Assembly (NCBI RefSeq): GCF_027596085.1 | Contig: NC_072469.1 | Coordinates: forward strand, 19,933,281 to 19,997,280 | From: Anoplopoma fimbria | Taxonomy: Eukaryota > Chordata > Actinopteri > Perciformes > Anoplopomatidae | Direction of reading: 5' to 3' | DNA length: 64,000 nucleotides | Shown: positions 1-27,938 of the stretch, one piece after another | Position numbering within the stretch: position 1 is the stretch's first letter | Layout: each line of letters starts with the position of its first letter | Program-made: the position numbers and the translations under genes | Notes under the pieces: model-generated | The model's input: the letters and a program-made list of their open reading frames with translations, nothing else | What the model was told of the DNA's origin: nothing | The model's database searches: none

Positions 1-1888
1 GATTTTTTTTAAGCATAACTTCACTGGTTTAAGCTTGTCGGATGTCATTGTTTTTCTACTCTACTCTTCTTTGATTGTAAACTTAATTTCTTTAGAATAC
101 AAAGTGGTGGTCGGATTAAACCAGACATGGGAATAAGTCAACATGAGCTCTGGGAATTTATGATTCACCATTGTCTTGCATTTAGAAGTCCAAATTAATA
201 ACTTCATTGAAATATATCTTTAAGTTGTGAGGATTTTATATCTCTCCATTCCTGATACGTATGGTTAGACAGTTTTCTCTTAGTCCAATTTGAATAGTTT
301 GTATTCACAACAAGTCAAGGTAAATCTCTTCTTCTCTCGTTTGCCATAATACAATCTCTACGACTCTATACGATCTGTTAAAATCCTCCAATTACTAAAT
401 CTCCTCTCTTTGTCACATCGTTAAACATCACTCAACCTTCTTATGTTCCTGCCTCTTTCACTTCTCAGCTCATTGGTGTTAATTAGTCTGGACAGTAATT
501 GAGCAGTTCATCTACAAGTGCCCCGCGGTGTGAAGGATCAGGACAGAAGATTCTTTTTTTAAAAACACTTTTATTCGCTACTCTAATTCGTCCTTCTTTT
601 TCAGGCCACAAAATATATCTAAGTGCTCCGGTATCACTTTGACTTCTTTGGGCTGCAAGAGGTTTTTAAGCTTTGTTAACTAATTGCATTTTAAAAAATG
701 CCAAGAATTAGGGCACTTTCACACTTCCAGTTTTGTTCATTTGGTTCAGACTGAAGGGAATAAATGATACATTTCTGACTTTTACTTCATGTTCACACTG
801 ACTTTTTACAAAGGAACCAAGAGCAATAAGCATGAGGTCACAAGGTCTGACATCCGCCATCTTGATCTGTGTCTGTGACTTCTAACTTACATGCAAGTAA
901 TACTCATAAGAATTGCAATCCTACTAAACTTAATAGACATTAAAAAATATTTAAGATGAACTTGCAACTTGCAGCTAAAGGCAGCTTCAAGATACTGCAG
1001 TCCGTAGCTAGGACCTGACAGTAGTACATGAGAGCGCCGCGGACAGTTCAAGTGTTCCCACTGTATTTCAACACTGACTTGCACAGCTTACAGGTGACAT
1101 ATTCACTTTGTACTCCCCCATTTTTAAAACATAATGTACCCAACAATGTGCCTCGAGACTTGAGGACACAGACTTCGGGGCATCTGACCCTGCCAATGTT
1201 GCTAAAAGATGTAGTTGGATTAAGTGGTGCTACTGTAGTCGGTAACACTCAAAGCTGCCATGGAGGGAACGAGAAGAGACAACTACAGGACCACAGGTTC
1301 ATGATGAGAGACAAAGCTGGTCCAGCTGACTGTAGTGCAGCCGGATGAACCTGAACACAAGTTTTCAGAGCAGATATAAGTTGGAGGGAGTGAGATAAAA
1401 TTGGGTTTTGATATTTTTACATCACAACACCATCAAAATTCCAATACTTAGTCCTAATATCTCACTGTAAAACTGACTTTTCCCAGCTCCCATCCCTTTA
1501 ATTCAGTGTGTTTTTAACAATGTCTCCTGTCTTTGCGTGTGCACCTGCTCGTCTGTACGAGTTGTTCCCATTAGCTCTGCGATATTGCACTCTGTCATGC
1601 TAATTGATGAGTGGTTCAGCCTTGTTGTGATATCTGGGCTTTTCCCCCCAGCTGCTGCTCAGCCATTTGCCGGCCTTATCTAGAAGGGATTTATGTGTCT
1701 TGTTGTGATGTCGCTCGCATGTATTTCATTCCACTTCTCCACCGCCTCCTCATCAAAATATCTTTTTGTCTTTTGCCAGGCTGTCATTTTAAATAAGAGT
1801 ATGGGTTTTAACTGATCTGCACCGGATGAGTGACAAAACGGTTTTACAGATTGAAAGGAGGCAATAAAGATAATACAGTGATACCCCT

Positions 1889-2006
<118 letters not shown>

Positions 2007-2224
2007 AGAGAGACCAGAGATCAGAGGCAGCATGTTAAACCTCAGTGCGGCAGAGGACCCTTGTAAAAAGAGCCTGGGGCACCAGTGACGATTGTTTTGA
2101 AAAGCACTCAGCTGAAAAGCATTTTGGGATGACAGTCGGCCGACTGAAATAGCACCTGTGGAGGAACACACCACTGTCAGAGCTGGGGGGGGGGGGGGTG
2201 TTGGGCTGGAGGAGGGGGCATGAG

Positions 2225-2329
<105 letters not shown>

Positions 2330-2962
2330 AGTATCTCTTCTGATAGTGTGAGCTCTCATGTGCACACACCTCCAAACAGAGCCGAAGAATGAAAATCCTT
2401 CTGGCAAATGCCATTGCTGTGTTCTCATGTCTGCTACTGGTAGGGTCACTCTGTCGTAAAGCTTTGTCTGATTTAATACAACCGGCTGAGATCACAAACG
2501 CAGTCGCTCATCGAAAATAACTCGCCAATGACAACAATCCTCCTGCTGTCTGCTCAATTAAAAATGTGGCACTTCGATAGCTAAAAGGGACACAACCTGA
2601 TGAGTCACTTCATCCGTGGCACAGTCAAAGTTGTCACCAGTGAATTCTTAAAACGTTGCCTTACAACCAAATAATGAGTGTGCAGTAAAGTCAATGAGCT
2701 CATTTAAAGTGTGGTATTACAGATAGCAGGCTATTGGTGAAGATGACATTACTTTTGTCATTGCACAGTATAAAGTGTCTGTCATTAACATGTTTTTGGT
2801 ATATTAGCAATCACAAATGACAATGTGATTTGATTCACTCCCGCCTCCCTGTTTAGCACCGAACAGAAGACGGACAGAGTTAGCAACTAGCTGCTGAAAA
2901 AACTGGAGCATTTAGCACCAAAACAAACAGACATTTCTTTCAAGACTTGGTAGAGACCAAAA

Positions 2963-2967
2963 CAGAG

Positions 2968-3027
<60 letters not shown>

Positions 3028-3032
3028 CTCTG
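2963..3032. repeat. (TA)n core inside a perfect 70-bp palindrome
   Basis: A TA-repeat flanked by CAGAGATAATAT on the left and its exact reverse complement ATATTATCTCTG on the right, so the whole 70 bp is self-complementary. Confidence 0.95.
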
Positions 3033-4300
3033 AATCTCACAATAAGGTTTGCAGGTTTGTATATGTTATGCAAGTTACATCTTTCTCCCTGGCCTACACA
3101 GTCAAGGTGGAGTAAAAGTTAAACTCACTGCTATATTTTAAAGTTCACATATGCATAAATGCAGTTCAGTAGATAAGAGGATCAAGTTTAGTACATCATT
3201 TATTGAGAATCGTTTAGGTTTTAATAGAAGTAACATATGTATCACCTCCTTGTCAATTCACATAAAACCACGTTCTAATCGTCGTCTCATTTACAACTCT
3301 CTCGGTGGCCCTGCACGGACTCCATATCGGCTCAATCCGTAATGAATTATAATCCATGCCATTAGCCAGGTCTCACATGGCCTCATTAGCAGGTGTTACT
3401 AAAGTCTCAGTTTGGATTCTAAGCCTCGTCCCGTCCACTGTCGGCCCTCACAGACAAGCTAATGTGGCCAAAATAGCAGCGCTGCTCCCATGTGACTATT
3501 TGTTAAGTCCACTCCTATCAGGAGTAAAGCCAGCTCTACGGACTACAGGCCTATGGAAACATGCAGCCCTCATTTCCCCAGACATGAGCATACACATACA
3601 CACACGCACACACACACACACACACACACGCACACACACACACACGCTTATGTATTCTTACATCTAATTCGGGGAAATGTAAAAATGACCCATGTGAATC
3701 TGAGACAGCAGAAGAGATGGAGACCCTGAATGAAAGAAATGTGGACAACATTTACTCGCACCCGCCATCAATTGACAGACGCACACACACACACACACAT
3801 ATACACACGAGACATGATAGAGCGGTTTAGGTATTCCTGCGTCTAATTTGGGGAAATGATTTGTGATTCCAGAGACAAGAGGAATGATACAGAACCTGCA
3901 TGAGGGACACCGGGGGGCAACAATATTTACTTAGACTTCATTACAAGCACAAGCAGCCTCACACACACACAAGTGCACATAGAGGTTTAACCTAAACCAA
4001 ACTTTGACCTCTCCACACCCTCGGCTCCGTTACTCAAGCCCTCTTCGAGCCCTAACTCTGCATGCCATCCAAAAATGTGAACTACGAGCTCCTGTCAGGC
4101 TGTTTTTAAACACAAGGACAGAGACTCAATTACAGCAGAATGGCTTTTAGGAGTCGTCCTCCTTCCTGGGACACACACACACCTGCTATTGGTTGTCAGA
4201 TTTGCTGGCAAAGAGGTCAAATGTCAAACCAATCGGCGTTCCACAACAATCAACAGCTTCAACCCAGCCTCTGTTGTTAACATCGCTCGATTAGGAGGAC

Positions 4301-4335
<35 letters not shown>

Positions 4336-7300
4336 GAGTTTGTGTCTGGAGACAAGAGAAGGTTTACATGCCTTCTAAACCAAGCATGATGTAAAAGTGG
4401 CAAAACTCAGAATAAAAAGGAGCTGCCGATTCATTCTGTGCCCTTACTTACATCTTAAAGACACTACAGGCAGAGCGGCTTTTGTGTTGCCCTTGACTGC
4501 TAACAGACACTTCTCCATTTTCTATGACTGACAACATTAACACAAGCATCGGAAATTAACACATTAACAGCCAGCCAAATGCTGCAGAGTTTTTCCTGCA
4601 ACTGCTTCTGTAGAAAATCCTCCTTTTTTCTATATTTAATTCTCTCCATTTGTAAAGTGAAACTGTTAGTTGAAGTTTAGCGATACAGCAGCCAGTGGTC
4701 GGAGGACAATAAAAGTCTTCCTGGTATGACAAATGCATTTATCAGCTTATTATAAACACATGCGTGTAAGTTGTCAGTGTTTCACGTATCGGTTTCTCTG
4801 CACCCAACTGTTCTCTGGCGAACATACAAAAGAACCCAAAATAACCCTGAGGGGGTTGAAGGGGACATCAATCTGTGGCGGTGTAATCCTAAACCTTCAC
4901 CTTCCTCTTAATACCCATCATCCCCCCCTTAATACCCACACATACCAGGACAGAGCAGGGCACAACAAATGGTCCCCCCGACAAAGGGCAGAGTTCGGCC
5001 AGTAGCACTTGTGCGCGCACACGGATTGACACATGTACGTCAACACACACAGGCAGATACAAGACATACTCAAGAAGCACACACAGGAGTCGGGAGGGGA
5101 GCTAAGTGGGGGCTTTCCTTCCCCCCACCCCTTAATTTGGCAAGTCTGATCAGAAGAGCCACCGCCAAGGGTCTGTCATCCCCCTCTGAGCCCCCTCGTC
5201 TGCACCCTCGCTGGGCTGAGAAACCAGCGTGGCCCCCCCAGCCTGCAACAGAGGGGTTAGGCCTCAATTTAAAACGAGAGTGAGAGAAAGATGAGAGCTA
5301 AGCCAATCAATAAATACACAGGACACATGCACATTCACCCGTATACCCGTCCAAACAGATGAAGGGAACGCGGCTGACGGGGGTGGGAGGGGTTGGGATT
5401 TACACCGCGGACGGAGCAGCGCTCTGTGTACGTGTTACAATTACAAAAATAAAAAGCCTCCTAAATCTTGATATGAAAGCAGAGTGCAAATGTGACGATT
5501 AAAATGGGGGCCGGGGCGCAAACGGCAGGACCCACAAATACACTAGAAACTAAATGCCAGCCGGGCTTTTCTGGCTCGCTGCAGTCGGAAACTACCAAGA
5601 ACTTCTTGGCTCACGGGTATCTAACTGTTGCCCGGACCAAACTGCTTTCAGCTTCTTTGTCCCGAGTCAGCCAGTGTACGTATGGTCAGAGTCTGATGGC
5701 CCATATTCTGTGGCTTTAAAGAAACTGTCTGAACTGTCGCATAGTTGATCCAAACAAAAAAAATGATTAGCACTGTTTGATAGTAGATCATGAGTACTTA
5801 TGTAAAATGGCACTGAATTTGTCAGATGAAAGTCCAGTTAGAGCAACTGGACCAGATATCAAAGATTTAGATCAGAATATCCAACAAATGAATGACAAAA
5901 TATAGATTTTGCAGAGTATTTAATTATCATAAATATTATTTACAGCATCTCATTTATAGTGGGACGCCCTGGTTGTTGATGTCGGGCTTCGGCAGTATAA
6001 ATAGATGCGTGTTTAGGATCATGGATACAAAGTAAACAAAACACTAAGATTGTGCAAAGTGGGATCTCCTGCTACCTCAGCAAGTTGAGGTCCGTGCCAT
6101 GAACGCTGTGGGTTCAGATGTGACCAGTGACCTTTTGATGCATGTCTCTCCATTCGGTCATATCACTCCCCAGTGTATGCAATGTACTAATGAAGTGAAG
6201 TCCTATCTAATCAGTTAACTGCTCCTCCATTACACTGGGTAAGGCAAAGAAGGCCATCAGCAGGTTTAAAGGGCTGTAAATGATGTGAAACTATTTGAAT
6301 GTAAATATATCTAGTGACTAGTATTCTCATAAATCTTAAAACATATCTTTCTAAATCATGCATTTACATCTAATCACACGAGCTTTGAATGCCATGACCT
6401 GACTCTGGGTGTATTGTTTTATATTTTGAACTTCTCCATTTTATGTTTTAACCATTTGCTCCCATGTTCAGTTTCTCAACATTAAATTATTAAATTATGT
6501 TGGATAACGCTTAAAGAATAAGAAAATCTATATTCACTTTAACTTGGGTAATTGAAACACCCAACCACCACCGCTTCCCCGAGCTACCATATTTCAAAGT
6601 AAACGTGAGGTGAGTTTTCTTCAGCGTCCAACCTAAAAGGTTAACACTCTCCGCTGTAAAGTTTTTCTGAAGTCTGTGGCAAATAAAAAAGGAGCACCAC
6701 GACTGAATTCATTCCAGCATCTCAAACAGAGGCACAAATCTGATTGGGAGAAGAAAGTGTGGCAGCAGCCCTTAAACACCTGCTAAAAATCATCTAACAT
6801 CAATGGAATCATTTTCTCATAGCTTGCCATATGAGAAGAAGGCCCGCCTGCAGATTTGCAGTCAGCTACAACGGCCATGAACAGAGAGCTGTGTACAAGA
6901 CCACAACAGAGTGTCGGCGTTGCTCCACCATTGCAGAATCCGGTGGCGAGGTGGCCAAATTTTTCTATCCTGACATACGTCATGTCAGATAACTACATGG
7001 TTTTGTATACTCCTGTGGGAACTAAAAACTTAAAGTGAGTATTTCCTCACTAAATTAAGAATTTTCTTAGAAAATGTAGTCAATATGTGCTTGTTATTAT
7101 CAATTTAGACTACATAATTGTCTATCATAATATTTCGATATGATTTAATTATGATAGGATTCCATTGACAGACGATAAACTATTATTTTGTATTATCACC
7201 AAGCCCTTATTGTAGGGTATGTGAATGGAAACACATTATACATGAAACTAACTTAAACTACCATAATGCAAATTAACACTTAAATAATGCAACAAGAGCA

Positions 7301-7723
7301 GTTTAAGGACATTTTGTGTTATTTTTGTGGAAGTTTAAAAAGAATAGCAATCTGATTCAGTTTACAATTACAACATTTTTATGTTATTTAAGGCTCCTTT
7401 ACTATTAGGAATGTAGACTTAAATCAACCATCATAGATATTTAGTTTAACAAGCCTGTATTCAATTTCAAGTGCAGCAAAGTCACCATTTCAGACAATGT
7501 TAATGTGGCCAACTTTGTGGTGCCACGTCCTGGATAAAATAAAGCAAGAACGAGGTAAAATGTATTTAACCCATTTGACACCTCTGGCTGTTGACAAAAA
7601 TACAAGCAGTAAGTCTGCAGGGAGAGAAACTCCCACCTGTCCCAGAGAATCAAATGTGCACCTTTTACAAAGTAGCTCTGTCAGCTGAACAACGAGCATG
7701 ACCGTAGGCACAAACTGAGTGAC

Positions 7724-7729
<6 letters not shown>

Positions 7730-7805
<76 letters not shown>

Positions 7806-7955
7806 ACTGCCCTGCCCTCTATTAGAGAACACAATGAGTGTGTAAGGGGATCTTAATGAAGGACTCCCCTGAGGCAAAGCTTGACGCCTCTGTTGAGGAT
7901 GTGTACTGTTCCAGCTCATTAAAGGAACATGAGTACTATGACAGACATGGCTGGG

Positions 7956-8009
<54 letters not shown>
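7730..8009. repeat. Facing (CA)n and (GT)n microsatellites
   Basis: (CA)36 at 7730-7802 and (GT)25 at 7959-8009, on the same strand and separated by 156 bp of unique sequence. The two tracts are complementary to each other. Confidence 0.95.
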
Positions 8010-8010
<1 letters not shown>

Positions 8011-8597
8011 TGTTCAGTTACAATACCAGATTTAGCCGTTTGTGTCATGCAGGACACATGCCTCTGTGTGCCGATTTATTGAGCGTGCACGCCAATTTGT
8101 TCCATTTGTGTGTGTTGAAAGAAGTCATTACACAACCTTACTTTGCATGCAGAGAGTGTGAGCTTCTTGTGTGTGTCTGTGGCATTTTGTAACTGGAAAA
8201 TACTTACACAGAGCCTTTTGATATCACAGATAACACAACATTGTCTTATCCTGACAAAATGAACTTGAGGGAATAATCATATTTGGCACAGGGAAGGACA
8301 CGGGGTGAGTGAGGAAGAGATCAGTTTGTGGAGAGAAAAGGATGACAAATGTGAGAAAACCAAAACAGAAATAGAAGATGAGGAAGAAGTCAGAAAGAAA
8401 AGGGAATAGAAGGAGTGGTGCACAATGTGAAATATGATGTAGCAGTGCCCTCTTGTGGATGAAAGTGGAAGTGGTTTCTTTTCTGCTATTTACCAGATTC
8501 TAAATCACAAAAGGCCTCAAGGATATCCTCATTATTCAATCAATGCCGAGTGTGTTTTGTATGCCCTGCGTGCTTCAATTGTATACCGTAACAAATG

Positions 8598-8631
8598 TAC
8601 AAATTCAGTTTATCAATAAACTGAATTTGTA
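8598..8631. repeat. Perfect 16-bp inverted repeat, 2-nt loop
   Basis: Arms TACAAATTCAGTTTAT and its exact reverse complement, separated by CA. It lies in intron 26, about 105 bp past the exon 26 donor. Confidence 0.9.
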
Positions 8632-8735
8632 TATTTGGATCGGTACTGGCTATAAAAGCAGCTAAATCTTCCGGCTGTCCATAAAGGCTACAGAGTCAGT
8701 AATGTGTTTATGTGCGGTGTGCGGCTTTGACTCAC

Positions 8736-18037
<9,302 letters not shown>

Positions 18038-18109
18038 GAATTCAACCTTTCTGCCTTTAACGTTTGCTCAATGACAGCTGCTCAACACGGCGGCGGCGGG
18101 TCAACACAA

Positions 18110-18210
18110 CAACAGAGGACAGTCCGCGCCAAATCGCGTTCCCGGGGAAAGTCATATGCAGGAAGTGACGTCACACAGCGCTGTCAGCGTGTCAGCCAAT
18201 CAGATTGAAG
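18110..18210 (-). promoter_or_regulatory. pola1: Likely pola1 promoter with E2F, ETS/CRE and CCAAT-like sites
   Basis: GC-rich DNA just upstream of the pola1 ATG. On the minus strand TTTGGCGCGGA (18123-18133) fits the E2F consensus TTTSGCGC. GGAAGTGACGTCAC (18161-18174, plus strand) is a joined ETS and CRE/ATF site. CCAATCA lies at 18196-18202. No TATA box is evident. E2F control would fit an S-phase replication gene. Motifs are seen directly; their use is inferred. Confidence 0.6.
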
Positions 18211-18353
18211 CGCTGTCTCCGCTCTGTCCGCACGGTGGCAGTGGTGTTCAACTTCCACAGGATCTGGACCACACATAAAGTACAGCATTTCTTCAGTTTG
18301 TGAGACAGAAATGGTAAATTATACTCTGAAGATTCATATTTTTCTTACAAATA

Positions 18354-18771
18354 CAGTAACCAGTCAAAAGTGTGGACACAGCTTCTCATACAACTACTTT
18401 GAAGAGTCTGAAATATAAAACATATTCTGGTTTGTTGAGCATTTGTTTGTTTACCACATAATTCCACATGTGTTCCTTCATAGTTTGGATGTCTTCAATA
18501 TTAATCTACAATGTAGAAAGAAATAAAAATAAAGAAAAACCATTGAATGAGAAGGTGTGTCCAAACTTTGGACTGGTACTGTACTTTGAAGAATCTAAAA
18601 TATAAAACATATTCTGGTTTGTTGAGCATTTGTTTGTTTGCCACATCATTCCATATGTGTTCCTTCATAGCTTGGATGTCTTCAATATTAGAAATATGTA
18701 GAAAAAATAAAAATAAAAATAAAGAAAAACCATTGAATGAGAAGGTGTGTCCAAACTTTTGACTGGTACTG
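18354..18771. mobile_element. Non-autonomous Tc1/mariner-like element with internal duplication
   Basis: It starts with CAGTAACCAGTCAAAAG and ends with the near-inverse CTTTTGACTGGTACTG, and both ends are flanked by TA, the Tc1/mariner target. There is no transposase ORF. An internal segment is tandemly duplicated with a period of 187 bp (TACTTT at 18395 and 18582), so one internal copy of the right terminal repeat is also present at about 18548-18581. Confidence 0.8.
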
Positions 18772-18804
18772 TACATGATACGATTAATGTGTAGAACATT
18801 AATC

Positions 18805-19570
18805 ATCAGCAAGACCAAGGAGCTTGTGGTGGACTACCAGAGGAACAGAAGCCCCCCTGTCCCTGTTTTCATTCAGGGAGGGGAAGTGGAGAGGGTTGAG
18901 TCCTACAAGTACCTTGGGGTGCAATAAACTGGACTGGACACACAACACTGATGCCCTCTACAGGAAAGGACAGAGCAGGCTGTTCTTCCTAAGGAGGCTG
19001 AGGTCCTTCAATGTGTGCAATAAACTGCTCAAGGCATTCTACCAGTCTGTGGTAGCCAGCGCCCCCTCTTCTTCTACCAGCCCTCTTCTTCTGTGGTAGC
19101 CAGCGCCCTCTTCTTCGCTGTAGCGTGCTGGGGTGGTGGCATCAGGACTGGAGATGCCAACAAACTTAATAAGCTGGTGAGGAAAGCCAGCTCTGTGGTG
19201 GGTCTGGAGCTGGACAGTCTGGAGTCGGTGGGTGAGAGGAGGATGAAGGCCAAACTCGGAGCCATCCTGGACAATCCCTCTCACCCTCTCCATGAGGAAC
19301 TGTGGCAGCTGGGCAGCTCTTTCAGGACGGAGCGCTTCAGACGCTCATTTGTGCCCACTGCCATCAGACTGTATAACAACAGCGGAGACCACAGTCTGTC
19401 AACATGCTGACCAGCCCCCCATGTGGATATACTGTACATTTTTATATTTATTTTTATTCTTATTTCTTTTTTTTGTTCTATCTTTATTTTCTTGTATAGT
19501 ATGTGTATTTATTGTCTGTGTCTGTGTAGTTGAGCTGCTGCAACACTCGAATTTCAATAAAGGAATATAA
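18805..19570 (+). pseudogene. Non-LTR retrotransposon reverse transcriptase, C-terminal remnant
   Basis: Translation in two frames gives the LINE signature KTKELVVDYQR, YKYLGV, RLFFLRRLRSFNV, then RKASSVVGLELDSL and a C-terminal RRSFVPTAIRLYNN. The frame breaks soon after YKYLGVQ, and a short duplicated segment (GTGGTAGCCAGCGCC) disrupts it again near 19050-19110. An AATAAA lies close to the end. It belongs to the CR1/L2/Rex group of fish LINEs; the exact family is not settled. It is 5' truncated and inactive. Confidence 0.85.
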
Positions 19571-20285
19571 TGATTAAACATAATTCAGTAGGCTGCTGTA
19601 GTTTTAAATGCCTTCATTAAAAGCCAATAGTTTACACTTTTAAAAAAGATCAACCATAACTTTTCTCAAAGTCCTTGCAAATTATTATTTGCAATTAATG
19701 TAAACCCCCTAGACAGCACACATATCATACAACACAATGTGGCATGCAGATGGATAGTTAACAAAGTTACATTTATATCAATACAATAGTCCTACAGGTA
19801 CATTTTGTCAAATGATCCATTTGCATTTGCATTTTAATAACATTACAACCGTATCAGTTAATTTATAGGATTAGACTATTAGTCCCCCTCTTTTTGTAAA
19901 TCAATGGCCATCCCTGTGTATCCCTATGAGGCTCGTTTCCACGGCGACCAGGCTGGACTTTGTGGGGTACAATGGGTTCCTGTCCCAGATTGGGGCCACA
20001 GAGACGGACTGCGTCCAACAATGAAAACACAAAGCGTGTTTTGTTCTTCATCCCCACAGCCTGTTTTACACTAGCCTACAGTAGAGTGGGTCTATGGCCA
20101 CTTTATGATATTAATGGTCATTTCAGTAGCAAAACAAAAAGTTTTTGTATGTTTTCAACTCGCAAATAGTATATATGTGTACAGTCTATGTATGGGTTAA
20201 CATTTATTGTTGCCCTTAACTTTTGACTACAACTATCATTATCATTTATGTTTTGTAAATAACATAGTAATTCTTTTTAATTAGG

Positions 20286-20510
20286 CTATTTGTCAGATAT
20301 TTTAGGATCTCCACTCTCGTAGCCTGCAGTAGGAAGAGGGCTCATGAATGAATAGTGTAACACAGAGTCTGCTAAGTGGACCGTGGCCCACAGTTGTCGC
20401 AGCTCATCAGCAGTGAGCAGCTGATCTGTCCCTTTGGACAGACTGGACAGACGGGCTGCAGTCCCTCTGCTGCTCGTACCAGCTGTGCAGTGGAAGAGGA
20501 AACCGTACAC
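20286..20510 (-). other. Unidentified ORF, possible terminal exon of an unknown gene
   Basis: A 74-codon ORF with balanced, non-repetitive composition (for example SRGTAARLSSLSKGTDQ and LTADELRQLWATVHLADS). The minus strand has a fair acceptor just upstream (TTTTCTCTTTAG, then TGTACGG). A second minus-strand open stretch lies at about 20580-20680 (VVHFCNKVAQLRNRN). I do not recognise either and there is no supporting domain. It may be an unannotated gene or chance. Confidence 0.25.
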
Positions 20511-21562
20511 TAAAGAGAAAACAGACAGGAAAGCGAGAGGGAAACAAATTACTTACTTTAGACCTAGTTACATAATTGTTTGGTTTTGGACACAATGGTG
20601 AAACAGCGACGCAGCAGAGCGCATTCCTGTTGCGCAGCTGGGCCACTTTGTTGCAGAAGTGGACCACTAAAGGTAAGGACGCATTAAAAGTTTGGGTTTC
20701 AATCAATTCTACATATACAAGTAGGCTGCCCTATGGTGGGAAAAGGGAAAAGAAGCTTAGTGAGGGTACTCTGAAGCTGCAAATGACACCCTATTTTAAT
20801 ATTTACAGGTGCCAAATAGCAAATAGACCAGTGTATGGTGCGTTTTTAGTCTGACAAGCAGAGCAGACCACTCACAGATGGGTGTGAGTCTGATGGCTAT
20901 AATGGCTGCTACATATCTTCAACTAGATCCAGCAGAGAGACATATTTAGGATAACTATTATGCTTAACCTAGCACTGAAAGTGTAGATGTTTTGCATGCT
21001 GATAGTTAATTTTCTTCCTATTAAAATACTTTAATCTTATTAGATTCATTTGGAATCTAAGCTTTTTGGACGATGATTTTTAACAACAGTGTTAAGTATT
21101 TACTTTCCACTCTGTTGGAAACTTAATTACTCCTAAGGGATGCCAATAAATAAGCGGTGATACTCGGTATCATCTCACTGATGGCGCTATGGACCACTCC
21201 ACCAATCCTCACTGCTCATATTGCTAGACTGCTGTATCTTTGCCCTGATTGGTCCTTTTTCTTGGAGCTCTCTCCTCTTTTCCGTCGCCATGGCGAGAGC
21301 TCTTCGTCTCTGCGTGCGAAGATCGTTTATTGAAGCAATGACTCACTCGCACAGTATAATCCTATACAGATAAATACAATTTATTCTTATTTTTCTGCCA
21401 TGAAGTGATGATATTCCTACAGTTACACATAATGATTGATGACTGGCTCCACATCAACTGTATTGCATTTGTCACTTCCACATAACAATGCACATCTTTT
21501 ATACCATATTAACACCAAGGCACTCTATCATAGGGGTCTCCATCCCTTGTATTTGCACAGCC

Positions 21563-21618
21563 ATAAGATAAGATAAGGTAAGATAATCCTTTATTAGTCG
21601 GCGGGGAAATTTGCAAGT
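21563..21618 (-). mobile_element. Fragment of a fish retroelement 3' end (GATAA-tailed)
   Basis: AAGATAAG units followed by AATCCTTTATTAGTC and GGCGGGGAAATTTGC. On the minus strand this reads as a stem, AATAAAGGATT and a TTATC-type tail. The same module is repeated in the array at 38738-39300. Confidence 0.65.
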
Positions 21619-22046
21619 CTTACTGAATATCATAACACTTGTGCTAGATGTGCCTGTATATTTGTGACATAAATTCAATGCCTCTATAGGTTGTATTAAT
21701 GCTAAGCTATCATTAAAGAGTAGATAATTGATACCCTAATGAACCTCGGATGTTTTTATATTTGCAAGACCATCCACTTGAGAGCAGAGCTTATCCCTTC
21801 TGTGGTACTAAGAAATAGCTGCAGAGTGAGACCTCTCCACTGCCTCCCCCCTCTCTGCAGCAGGGGCTCAGAGGGCTGGAGGAGGAGGAGTTGATGGGAG
21901 GACAGACAGAGAGGCAGAGCAGGGAGTGGGCGGGGAAATAGAGGAAGGAGAAAGAGACAGAGTGGTGAGGAGAGAGGCAGCCTCTCACTGATGCTGAGTC
22001 ACATCACAGAGGGACCACAGCCGCATCCCATGAGTCTTTGTGAAAC

Positions 22047-27938
<5,892 letters not shown>

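Larger units (their letters stand above)
19571..22046. other. Intergenic region between divergent pola1 and pcyt1b, with pcyt1b 5' UTR at the right end
   Basis: Mostly unique AT-rich DNA. I see one unexplained minus-strand ORF (20286-20510), a repeat fragment at 21563-21618 and a purine-rich segment (21840-22046) that is probably promoter and 5' UTR of pcyt1b. A short ORF beginning MARALRLCVRR in good start context (21289 onward) is too short to call. Confidence 0.6.

Noticed and set aside
4969..5283. 104-codon ORF, GC-rich, possible exon
   Set aside because: The composition is low-complexity, there is no family match, it does not resemble the missing pola1 exons and has no convincing splice sites.
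21289..21372. Short ORF MARALRLCVRR in good start context
   Set aside because: Under 30 codons, no homology and no splice evidence.
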